Notes under the pieces: model-generated
What the model was told of the DNA's origin: nothing
Databases searched by the model: none
The model's input: the letters and a program-made list of their open reading frames with translations, nothing else
Made by a program: the position numbers and the translations under genes
Origin: Campylobacterales bacterium
GTDB lineage: Bacteria; Campylobacterota; Campylobacteria; Campylobacterales; JALSKU01
DNA length: 30,074 bases
NCBI GenBank assembly: GCA_027038335.1
Contig: JALVWI010000191.1
Span: forward strand, 6,270-36,343
Direction of reading: 5' to 3'
Part shown: piece after piece, positions 14,921 through 22,402 of the stretch
How the letters are laid out: each line of letters begins with the position of its first letter
How positions within the stretch are numbered: the stretch's first letter is position 1

Positions 14921-15079
14921 ATGAGAGTTAAGATCGGTTTAAAATGTACAGAATGTGGTGATATAAATTATACAACTACAAAAAATAGTAAAACTCATTC
15001 TGAAAAATTTGAAGTAAGAAAATATAGTCCAAGACTCAAAAAACATACACTTCATAAAGAAGTTAAGTTAAAATCATAG
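14921..15079 (+). CDS. rpmG: 50S ribosomal protein L33
   Basis: A 52-residue frame encoding MRVKIGLKCTECGDINYTTT and ending KKHTLHKEVKLKS, the L33 signature. AAGGA lies upstream of the ATG. L33 sits near the E site of the large subunit. Only the first CxxC pair (C9, C12) is kept; the second zinc site is degenerate, with SPRLKKH where zinc-binding L33 has CPRCRKH. Loss of this pair is common, but relatives I recall still keep one Cys here. The order rpmG - tRNA-Trp - secE - nusG is typical of Campylobacterota. Confidence 0.95.
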   Translation: MRVKIGLKCTECGDINYTTTKNSKTHSEKFEVRKYSPRLKKHTLHKEVKLKS

Positions 15080-15101
15080 TTTTAGATTTATTCTAAAAAA
15101 T

Positions 15102-15178
15102 AGGGCAGTAGCTCCAATTGGTAGAGCGCCGGATTCCAAATCCGATGGCTGGGGGTTCGAGTCCCTCCTGCCCTGCCA
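15102..15178 (+). tRNA. tRNA-Trp (anticodon CCA)
   Basis: Acceptor AGGGCAG with CTGCCCT, D-arm GCTCCAATTGGTAGAGC, anticodon arm CGGAT-TCCAAAT-type loop with anticodon CCA, T-arm GGGGGTTCGAGTCCCTC, discriminator G and encoded CCA (15176-15178). It is embedded between rpmG and secE, so it must be cut out of the mRNA. Confidence 0.97.
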
Positions 15179-15194
15179 CCGTAAGGATATATAT

Positions 15195-15374
15195 ATGGAT
15201 AAAATAATAAGTTACATAAAACATTCAAGAGCTGAATTAACAAAAGTAATATTTCCTACTAAAGAACAAGTTAGAAATGCTTTTGTATCAGTAGTGGTAG
15301 TTGTAACAGTTGTTGCTATGTTTTTAGCTTTGATTGATTTGATTATGTCATTTACACTCTCACACATAGCATAG
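15195..15374 (+). CDS. secE: Preprotein translocase subunit SecE
   Basis: A 59-residue single-span SecE of the short type. An amphipathic cytoplasmic helix containing HSRAELTKVIFPTKEQ (the conserved ExxKVxxPT-like hinge) is followed by one transmembrane segment (about 29-51, FVSVVVVVTVVAMFLALIDL). SecE clamps SecY in the SecYEG export channel. AAGGATAT precedes the ATG at 15195. It starts 16 nt after tRNA-Trp and 13 nt before nusG, in the canonical secE-nusG order. Confidence 0.96.
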   Translation: MDKIISYIKHSRAELTKVIFPTKEQVRNAFVSVVVVVTVVAMFLALIDLIMSFTLSHIA

Positions 15375-15387
15375 GAGAAGGTTCAAT

Positions 15388-15918
15388 ATGTCGTTAAAAT
15401 GGTATGCAATTCAAACCTATGCAGGAAGTGAACAAAGTGTAAAAGAGGCTATAAAAAATTTAGCCGTTCAATATGGTATAGAAGATAAATTGGGTGAAGT
15501 AGTAGTTCCGACTGAAGATGTTATAGAGATAAAAAACGGTAAAAAAAAGATAAGTGAAAGAAGTTTATATTCCGGATATGTTTTTGCTCAAATAGATCTT
15601 GATACAAATTTTTGGCAAAAGATACAATCACTTCCAAGAGTGAGTAGATTTATCGGAGAATCAAAAAAACCTACACCACTTACTGATAAAGATATAGAAC
15701 TTATACTTGAAAAAGCTAATAAAAAAGGTGATCCTAGACCTAAAGTTTCATTTGATGAAGGTGAAAATGTTAGGATTATTGAAGGACCTTTTGCAAACTT
15801 TATAGGTGTGGTCGAAGAGTATGATATGGAGCATGGAAAATTAAAACTTAATGTTTCCATTTTTGGAAGAAGTACTCCTGTGGAGATACTTTATTCACAA
15901 GTTGAAAAAATTATATAG
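15388..15918 (+). CDS. nusG: Transcription termination/antitermination factor NusG
   Basis: A 176-residue NusG binding RNA polymerase at the clamp helices and coupling it to Rho or the ribosome. NGN domain about 1-105, beginning WYAIQTYAGSE; KOW domain about 124-176 with EGENVRIIEGPFANFIGVVEE. GGAGAAGG lies upstream of the ATG. It stands between secE and rplK as in most bacteria, probably co-transcribed. Confidence 0.98.
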   Translation: MSLKWYAIQTYAGSEQSVKEAIKNLAVQYGIEDKLGEVVVPTEDVIEIKNGKKKISERSLYSGYVFAQIDLDTNFWQKIQSLPRVSRFIGESKKPTPLTDKDIELILEKANKKGDPRPKVSFDEGENVRIIEGPFANFIGVVEEYDMEHGKLKLNVSIFGRSTPVEILYSQVEKII

Positions 15919-15930
15919 CAAAGGAAAGAA

Positions 15931-16356
15931 ATGGCTAAAAAAGTTACAGGTGAAATAAAGCTTCAAATTGAAGCCGGCAAAGCAAATCCTTCACCACCTG
16001 TTGGACCGGCACTTGGTCAACAAGGTGTAAACATAATGGAGTTTTGTAAAGCTTTTAATGAAAAAACAAAAGATATGATGGGATTTAAAATTCCTGTTGT
16101 TATCACTGTTTATGCTGATAGAAGTTTTACTTTTATTACAAAACAGCCACCGGCTTCTGATCTTATCAAGAAAGCTGCAAATATCAAAAAGGGAAGCGAT
16201 AACCCTTTGAAAAATAAAGTTGGAAAACTTACTCGTGCTCAAGTTGAAGAAATTGTTGCAAAAAAAATAGCAGATCTCAATACTAAAGATGTAGCTGCCG
16301 CTTCAAAGATCATTGAGGGTAGTGCTAGAAGTATGGGCATAGAGATAGTTGACTAA
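15931..16356 (+). CDS. rplK: 50S ribosomal protein L11
   Basis: A 141-residue L11, the base of the GTPase-associated centre, which binds 23S rRNA near the thiostrepton site and activates RelA. The proline-rich NTD contains SPPVGPALGQQG; the C-terminal rRNA-binding domain includes GSARSMGIEI. AAAGGAAAGAA is the ribosome site, 12 nt after nusG. Confidence 0.98.
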   Translation: MAKKVTGEIKLQIEAGKANPSPPVGPALGQQGVNIMEFCKAFNEKTKDMMGFKIPVVITVYADRSFTFITKQPPASDLIKKAANIKKGSDNPLKNKVGKLTRAQVEEIVAKKIADLNTKDVAAASKIIEGSARSMGIEIVD

Positions 16357-16366
16357 TATACCCCAA

Positions 16367-16384
16367 CCACATGGGATAATGTGG
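16367..16384 (+). promoter_or_regulatory. Candidate L1-binding operator hairpin before rplA
   Basis: CCACAT (16367-16372) pairs with ATGTGG (16379-16384) around loop GGGATA in the 55-nt rplK-rplA gap. The run GGGATAATGTGGAAGC resembles the L1-binding part of 23S rRNA (GGAUAGGUGGGAGGC in E. coli, from memory). Autorepression of this operon by L1 is known in several bacteria; the site here is inferred. Confidence 0.4.
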
Positions 16385-16411
16385 AAGCAAAAAAAATGCG
16401 GAGAAAAATAG

Positions 16412-17116
16412 ATGGCAAAAAAGATTTCAAAAAGATTTCAAGAATTAAACAAAAGATTTGATAAAAATTCAACTTATCAAAAAGATGAAGCAGTAGAAGT
16501 TGTTAAAAACTTAGCTTCAGCTAAATTTGATGAGACTGTAGAGGTTGCACTTAAACTAAATGTAGATCCTAGACATGCTGATCAAATGGTAAGAGGTTCA
16601 GTTGTTCTTCCTGCGGGAACAGGTAAAAAAGTAAGAGTTGCGGTAGTAGCAAAAGATGCAAAAGCAGACGAAGCGAAAGAGGCTGGAGCAGATTTGGTCG
16701 GTGCTGAAGAATTGATACAAGATATTCAATCAGGTAAAATAGACTTTGATGTACTTATTGCAACACCAAACATGATGGGTTTGGTTGGAAAAGTAGGTAG
16801 AACTTTAGGACCAAAAGGTTTGATGCCAAATCCTAAAACCGGAACAGTTACTATGGATGTTGCTCAAGCTGTAAAAAATGCTAAAGGCGGACAAGTTAAT
16901 TTTAGAGTTGATAAGCAGGGAAATATTCATGCAGGAATTGGTAAAGCAAGTTTTACAAAAGAGCAATTGAATGATAATCTAACTACTTTTATAAGAGCAA
17001 TAAACAAGCATAAGCCCGCATCTTCTAAAGGAAGATATATAAAAAATGCAGCTTTATCTTTAACAATGAGTCCGTCAGTACAGTTAGATGTACTTGAACT
17101 AATGGATATAAAATAA
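16412..17116 (+). CDS. rplA: 50S ribosomal protein L1
   Basis: A 234-residue L1, the mobile L1-stalk protein that handles deacylated tRNA at the E site and usually represses its own operon. GRTLGPKGLMPNPKTGTVT and the SSKGRYIKNAALSLTMSPS tail are family signatures. GGAGAAAAATAG precedes the ATG. A small hairpin in the preceding gap may be its mRNA target. Confidence 0.98.
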   Translation: MAKKISKRFQELNKRFDKNSTYQKDEAVEVVKNLASAKFDETVEVALKLNVDPRHADQMVRGSVVLPAGTGKKVRVAVVAKDAKADEAKEAGADLVGAEELIQDIQSGKIDFDVLIATPNMMGLVGKVGRTLGPKGLMPNPKTGTVTMDVAQAVKNAKGGQVNFRVDKQGNIHAGIGKASFTKEQLNDNLTTFIRAINKHKPASSKGRYIKNAALSLTMSPSVQLDVLELMDIK

Positions 17117-17130
17117 TTAATCTTAAAACT

Positions 17131-17186
17131 GAAGACAGCAGGTTGGGATACTCCTTATCCCTATAAATCCCGCCGAAGTTTGATGT
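17131..17186 (+). promoter_or_regulatory. Ribosomal protein L10 leader
   Basis: GAAGACAGCAGG begins the leader and CCGCCGAAG ends it; GG..GGGAT (17141-17149) pairs with ATCCC.CC (17167-17174) around CTCCTTATCCC. The conserved AGACAGCAGG and CCGAAG blocks are those of the L10(L12)4-binding leader that represses rplJ-rplL translation. It stands 16 nt before the rplJ start. Confidence 0.8.
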
Positions 17187-17202
17187 TTTGAAAGGAGAAA
17201 AA

Positions 17203-17694
17203 ATGCTAACAAGAAGTCAAAAAGCTAAGATTATCGACAATCTAGCAAATGAGTTCAAATCTGCCGGTGCAGTTGTAATCTGCGGATTTACCGGAATAAC
17301 TCATAAGCAACTTGAAGCTTTAAGACAGCATGCTGATGAAAATAATACAAAAGTTAGAGTTGTAAAAAACACTTTTGTAACATTGGCTGCCGAAAAAGCA
17401 GATATGGACAAAATAAATGTTGTTGAAAACAATCTTGCAATTTGGTCTGATGATCAAATTTCAGCATGTAAAGTTGCTGATAAATTTGCAAGTGCCAACA
17501 AAGATAAATTTGTTATAAAAGCCGGTTATCTTGAAGGAAAAATTGCTGATGTTGCTACGATCAATGCAATGGCTAAATTACCTAGTCGTGATGAATTACT
17601 TGGTATGTTGCTATCTGTTTGGACTGCACCTGCAAGAAACTTTGTTACCGGACTTGATAATTTACGAGCTAAGCTTGAAGAAAATGCTGCATAA
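17203..17694 (+). CDS. rplJ: 50S ribosomal protein L10
   Basis: A 163-residue L10, the stalk base that carries L7/L12 dimers on its C-terminal helix. The N-terminal rRNA-binding domain begins MLTRSQKAKIIDNLANEFK. The ATG at 17203 is chosen over a TTG 15 nt earlier because AAAGGAG (17191-17197) lies 5 nt before it and would be inside the longer frame. L10 with L12 represses by binding the leader upstream. Confidence 0.98.
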   Translation: MLTRSQKAKIIDNLANEFKSAGAVVICGFTGITHKQLEALRQHADENNTKVRVVKNTFVTLAAEKADMDKINVVENNLAIWSDDQISACKVADKFASANKDKFVIKAGYLEGKIADVATINAMAKLPSRDELLGMLLSVWTAPARNFVTGLDNLRAKLEENAA

Positions 17695-17741
17695 AGCAGT
17701 ATAAACCACAAATTAAGAATAAATAAAAAAAGGATGTAAAA

Positions 17742-18116
17742 ATGGCAATAACTAAAGAAGATGTATTAGAGTATATCTCAAATCTTAGTGTATTAGAGCT
17801 TTCTGAACTTGTAAAAGAGTTTGAGGAAAAATTTGGTGTTTCTGCTCAACCTACAGTAGTTGCAGGTGGAGTTGCAGGTGGTGAAGCAGCTGCAGCAGAA
17901 GAGAAAACAGAGTTTGATGTAGTGTTGACTGCAGCCGGCGATAAGAAAATCAATGCTATTAAAGCTGTAAGAGCTATCACCGGTCTTGGTCTAAAAGAAG
18001 CAAAAGCTGCTGTTGAAGAAGTTCCTACAACTTTAAAAGAGGGAATTTCTAAAGATGAAGCAGAAGAGATTAAAAAACAACTTGAAGAAGCAGGCGCATC
18101 TGCTGAAATCAAGTAA
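17742..18116 (+). CDS. rplL: 50S ribosomal protein L7/L12
   Basis: A 124-residue stalk protein recruiting translational GTPases. The N-terminal dimerisation domain (about 1-30) is followed by an Ala/Gly-rich hinge (GGVAGGEAAAAEE) and the C-terminal domain with GDKKINAIKAVRAITGLGLKEAK. AAAAGGATG lies before the ATG. It is made in multiple copies per ribosome, consistent with a hairpin downstream that could reduce read-through into rpoB. Confidence 0.98.
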   Translation: MAITKEDVLEYISNLSVLELSELVKEFEEKFGVSAQPTVVAGGVAGGEAAAAEEKTEFDVVLTAAGDKKINAIKAVRAITGLGLKEAKAAVEEVPTTLKEGISKDEAEEIKKQLEEAGASAEIK

Positions 18117-18121
18117 GTAAA

Positions 18122-18232
18122 TCAATACGGGAGTATATCCCGTATTGAATTTAGTATAAACCGTAATAATGGTGTTAATGGTTTTGATTTTTTCAAAACA
18201 ACTTCTTCTATTTTATTGCTGCAGCAATAAAA
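18122..18232 (+). promoter_or_regulatory. Three inverted repeats in the rplL-rpoB gap (attenuator/processing region)
   Basis: (1) TCAATACGGG (18122-18131) with CCCGTATTGA (18139-18148), 7-nt loop, no T-run. (2) GTTTTGA (18181-18187) with TCAAAAC (18193-18199), loop TTTTT. (3) a perfect 22-bp palindrome at 18211-18232 centred on CTGCAG. In E. coli this gap holds an attenuator and an RNase III site that lower rpoBC relative to rplJL; the same role is inferred here. Confidence 0.5.
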
Positions 18233-18256
18233 AAATACTACTATGAGGTAGAATGC

Positions 18257-21200
18257 ATGTCAAATAACATAAAATCAGGAAATCGACTAAGAGTTGATTT
18301 TTCAAAAGTAAAAAAAAGTATAGATGTCCCCAATCTTTTACAACTCCAACAAAAAAGTTTCGAATATTTTTTAAATGTCAATAGTGACGGTGAAAGTGGA
18401 ATAGAACATGTTTTCAAGTCTATTTTTCCAATTCATGATCAGCAAAATAGAATTACACTAGAGTATGTAAGTAGCGAATTGGTTAAGCCAAAATATTCAA
18501 TACAAGAGTGTATAGATAGAGGTTTAACTTATGCTGCTAATTTGAAAATGAATATTAGATTGATACTGTGGGATAAAGATGAAAAAACCGGTGAAAAAAA
18601 AGGTGTCAAAGATATAAAAGAACAAAGTATATACATAAGAGATATTCCTCTTATGATCGATAGAGTATCATTTATTATAAACGGTGTTGAAAGAGTTGTT
18701 GTAAATCAACTCCACAGAAGTCCGGGTGTTATATTTAAAGAAGAAGAGAGTTCAGTTAGTTCAAACAAACTTATTTATACTTCTCAAATTATACCTGATA
18801 GAGGCTCTTGGCTCTACTTTGAATATGATGCTAAAGATATTTTATATGTGAGAATCAATAAAAGAAGAAAAGTTCCTATAACTATACTTTTTAGAGCATT
18901 AGGATATAGCAAACAAGATATTTTAAAACTTTTTTATCCAATTCAAAAAATAGTCATAAAAGATAATAAATTTTTGATAAAATTTAATCCTGAAGATTTT
19001 TTAGGTAGAGTAGAGTTTGATCTTTATGATGATAAAGGCAATCTACTTATAAAAGAAGGCAAAAGGCTTACAAAGAAAAAAGCTGAAAAATTAAAAAATG
19101 ATGGAATTGAGTGGGTAGAGTATCCTACTGAAACTTTGATAAATAGATTTTTATCATCTCCTATAATTGATAATGAAAGTGGTGAAATTCTTTATGATAC
19201 ACTAACACAGCTTGATGAAAATAAGATGCTTAAACTCATAGAAATGGGTTGTGAAGAGATAGAGATAGCCAATGACTTGGCAAGCGGTGTGGATGATGCT
19301 ATCATCAACTCATTTTTAGCTGATTTTGAAACACTAAAACTATTAAAACAGACTGAAGGTGTTGAGGATGAAAACGATCTCTCTTGCATAAGAATACATA
19401 AGGTAATGAGACCGGGCGAACCTGTTACAAAAGAGGCTGCAAAAGCTTTTGTAAATGATCTCTTTTTTAATATAGAAAGATATGATTTGACTAGAGTTGG
19501 TAGAATGAAAATGAACCATAAGCTAGGTCTTGATATACCTGAATATGTAACAGTTTTAACAAATGAAGATATTATAAAAACCGCAAAATATTTGATAAAA
19601 GTAAAAAACGGTCAAGGTCATATAGATGATAGAGACCATTTAGGTAATAGAAGAATAAGAGCCATAGGTGAACTTTTGGCAAATGAACTTCATACCGGTC
19701 TTATAAGAATGCAAAAAGCCATAAAAGATAAGTTTACAACTTTAAGCGGTAATATTGAAGATATTATGCCGTATGATTTGGTAAACTCTAAAATGATAAC
19801 TAACTCTATTATGGAGTTTTTTACAACTGGACAGCTTTCGCAATTTATGGATCAAACAAATCCACTTAGCGAAATAACTCACAAAAGAAGACTTTCAGCT
19901 TTGGGTGTGGGCGGTCTTGTAAAAGAGAGAGCCGGTTTTGAAGTAAGAGATGTTCATCCTACTCATTATGGAAGAATTTGTCCGATTGAAACTCCTGAGG
20001 GTCAAAATATCGGTCTTATAAATACTTTGGCAACTTATGCAAAAGTTAATGATCTAGGTTTTATCGAAGCTCCGTATAGAATAGTAAAAGATACAAAAGT
20101 TACAAATGAAGTCAAATATATTACAGCTACTCAAGAGGAAGGATTGACTATCGCTCCGGCTTCAACTAAACTTGATAGTGAAGGTAATATTGTTGAAGAT
20201 TTGATAGAAGTTAGAAAAGACGGTGAAATTATACTAGCTCCAAAAGAGAGTGTTGACTTAATAGATCTTGCTTCTGTAATGGTAACCGGTGTTGCCGCAA
20301 GTTTAATTCCATTTTTAGAGCATGATGATGCAAACAGAGCTTTGATGGGTTCAAATATGCAACGACAAGGTGTTCCACTTCTTAAAAATGAAGCTCCAAT
20401 GGTTGGAACCGGCGTTGAAAAAATAGTCGCTAGAGATTCTTGGGCAGCCATAAAAGCAAAAAGAAGCGGTATTATTGAAAAGGTTGATAGTAAAAATATC
20501 TATATATTAGGCGAAGATGATAAAGGTGCCTACATAGATCACTACACTATGCAAAAAAATGTAAGAACCAATCAAAATACATCTTATACTCAGTATCCTG
20601 TTGTAAAAAAAGGTCAATATGTTGAAGCAGGTCAAGTTATAGCTGATGGTCCAAATATGGATATGGGTGAACTTGCTATCGGTAAAAATGTTATGGTTGC
20701 ATTCTTGCCATGGAATGGATATAACTATGAGGATGCTATTGTTATAAGTGAAAAATTGATAAGAGAGGATACATTTACTAGTGTTCATGTATATGAACAC
20801 GAGGTAGAAGCTAGAGAGTTAAAAGACGGTACAGAAGAGATTACAAAAGATATACCTAATGTCAAAGAGGAGGATTTAGCTCATCTTGATGAAAGCGGTA
20901 TAGTTAAAATCGGTACCTACATAAAACCCGGAATGATACTTGTAGGAAAAGTAAGTCCAAAAGGCGAAATAAAACCGACTCCTGAAGAGAGACTTTTAAG
21001 GGCAATATTCGGCGAAAAAGCTGGACATGTGGTAAACAAATCACTCTATGCCAAATCTTCAACAGAGGGTGTTGTAATAGATGTCAAAATTTTTACCAAA
21101 AAAGGATATGAAAAAGACCCAAGAGCCGTTAAAGCTTTTGAAGAGGAGAAAAAAAGGCTTGATAGAGATCACCTTGATAGACTTCTTATGCTAGATCGTG

Positions 21201-22402
21201 AAGAGATACTAAAGATAAACTCACTTCTTAGCAAAAATCCTCTTGAAAGTGATGCAAAAGTTTCAGGCAAAGAGTATAATGCCGGAGATTTGATAGCAAA
21301 AGAGGATTTAGAAAGTGTCAATAGATTTGCACTTAATTCTCTTGTAAAATCTTTTTCCAAAGAGATACAAGATGAATTTAATCATATAAAAGAGTACTTC
21401 CAAAATGCTAAAAAAGAGCTAAAAGAAGAGCATGATGCAAAGCTTGATATAATTAGAAAAGATGATATTCTTCCAAGTGGTGTTGTTAAACTTGTTAAAG
21501 TTTATATTGCTACAAAAAGAAAGCTAAAAGTCGGTGACAAAATGGCTGGACGACACGGAAACAAAGGTATCGTATCAAATATTGTACCCGAAGTTGATAT
21601 GCCTTATCTTAAAGATGGAAGAAGTGTTGAAATATGTTTGAATCCACTGGGTGTTCCTTCAAGGATGAATATAGGTCAAATCTTGGAAGTTCACTTAGGA
21701 CTTGCCGGGAAAAGACTTGGAGATCAGATAGAAGATATCTTTAAGAAAAAACAAGGTGATTGGTTAAAAACTCTAAGAGAAAAAATGAAAGAGATAAGTG
21801 AAGTTGCAAAGCTTACAACTCCTGAATTTATCGATTCTTTAAGTGATAATGAACTTTTAGAGTATGCTAGAGACTGGTCAAGGGGTGTCAAGTTTGCTAC
21901 TCCAATTTTTGAGGGTGTAAATGAAGAAGAGTTTAAAAAACTTTTTGAATTAGCCAAGATAGATATGGATGGAAAAACTGAACTATATGATGGAAAAACC
22001 GGTGAAAAAATGGAAGAGAGAGTAAATGTGGGATATATGTATATGCTAAAACTTCATCACTTAGTTGATGAAAAAGTTCATGCAAGAAGTACAGGACCTT
22101 ACTCACTTGTTACTCAACAACCAGTTGGCGGTAAAGCACTCTTTGGAGGTCAAAGATTTGGTGAGATGGAAGTTTGGGCACTTGAGGCTTACGGTGCTTC
22201 AAATACTCTAAAAGAGATGCTTACAATCAAATCAGATGATGTTGAAGGTAGAGTAAAAGCCTATAAAGCACTCACAAGAGGTGAAAATGTACCTCAGACC
22301 GGAATTCCGGAGACATTTTTTGTTTTAACAAATGAGTTAAAATCATTGGCACTTGATGTTCGTATATATAAAGAGGAAGATGAAAATGAAGAAAATGGTT
22401 GA
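18257..22402 (+). CDS. rpoB: RNA polymerase beta subunit
   Basis: The 1381-residue beta subunit of RNA polymerase. The rifampicin region GQLSQFMDQTNPLSEITHKR starts at residue 525, with D532, H542 and S547 as in sensitive enzymes (E. coli D516, H526, S531). The catalytic-centre segments (RICPIETPEGQNIGLI; GDKMAGRHGNKG; PVGGKALFGGQRFGEMEVWA) are intact. GAGGTAG precedes the ATG at 18257. It overlaps the rpoC start by 17 nt. In Helicobacter rpoB and rpoC are fused; here they are separate genes in different frames. Confidence 0.99.
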   Translation: MSNNIKSGNRLRVDFSKVKKSIDVPNLLQLQQKSFEYFLNVNSDGESGIEHVFKSIFPIHDQQNRITLEYVSSELVKPKYSIQECIDRGLTYAANLKMNIRLILWDKDEKTGEKKGVKDIKEQSIYIRDIPLMIDRVSFIINGVERVVVNQLHRSPGVIFKEEESSVSSNKLIYTSQIIPDRGSWLYFEYDAKDILYVRINKRRKVPITILFRALGYSKQDILKLFYPIQKIVIKDNKFLIKFNPEDFLGRVEFDLYDDKGNLLIKEGKRLTKKKAEKLKNDGIEWVEYPTETLINRFLSSPIIDNESGEILYDTLTQLDENKMLKLIEMGCEEIEIANDLASGVDDAIINSFLADFETLKLLKQTEGVEDENDLSCIRIHKVMRPGEPVTKEAAKAFVNDLFFNIERYDLTRVGRMKMNHKLGLDIPEYVTVLTNEDIIKTAKYLIKVKNGQGHIDDRDHLGNRRIRAIGELLANELHTGLIRMQKAIKDKFTTLSGNIEDIMPYDLVNSKMITNSIMEFFTTGQLSQFMDQTNPLSEITHKRRLSALGVGGLVKERAGFEVRDVHPTHYGRICPIETPEGQNIGLINTLATYAKVNDLGFIEAPYRIVKDTKVTNEVKYITATQEEGLTIAPASTKLDSEGNIVEDLIEVRKDGEIILAPKESVDLIDLASVMVTGVAASLIPFLEHDDANRALMGSNMQRQGVPLLKNEAPMVGTGVEKIVARDSWAAIKAKRSGIIEKVDSKNIYILGEDDKGAYIDHYTMQKNVRTNQNTSYTQYPVVKKGQYVEAGQVIADGPNMDMGELAIGKNVMVAFLPWNGYNYEDAIVISEKLIREDTFTSVHVYEHEVEARELKDGTEEITKDIPNVKEEDLAHLDESGIVKIGTYIKPGMILVGKVSPKGEIKPTPEERLLRAIFGEKAGHVVNKSLYAKSSTEGVVIDVKIFTKKGYEKDPRAVKAFEEEKKRLDRDHLDRLLMLDREEILKINSLLSKNPLESDAKVSGKEYNAGDLIAKEDLESVNRFALNSLVKSFSKEIQDEFNHIKEYFQNAKKELKEEHDAKLDIIRKDDILPSGVVKLVKVYIATKRKLKVGDKMAGRHGNKGIVSNIVPEVDMPYLKDGRSVEICLNPLGVPSRMNIGQILEVHLGLAGKRLGDQIEDIFKKKQGDWLKTLREKMKEISEVAKLTTPEFIDSLSDNELLEYARDWSRGVKFATPIFEGVNEEEFKKLFELAKIDMDGKTELYDGKTGEKMEERVNVGYMYMLKLHHLVDEKVHARSTGPYSLVTQQPVGGKALFGGQRFGEMEVWALEAYGASNTLKEMLTIKSDDVEGRVKAYKALTRGENVPQTGIPETFFVLTNELKSLALDVRIYKEEDENEENG

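Noticed and set aside
22353..22402. rpoB-rpoC fusion or frameshift as in Helicobacter
   Set aside because: rpoB has a proper stop at 22400-22402, and rpoC has its own ATGs with a ribosome site in another frame, so this is a normal overlap.
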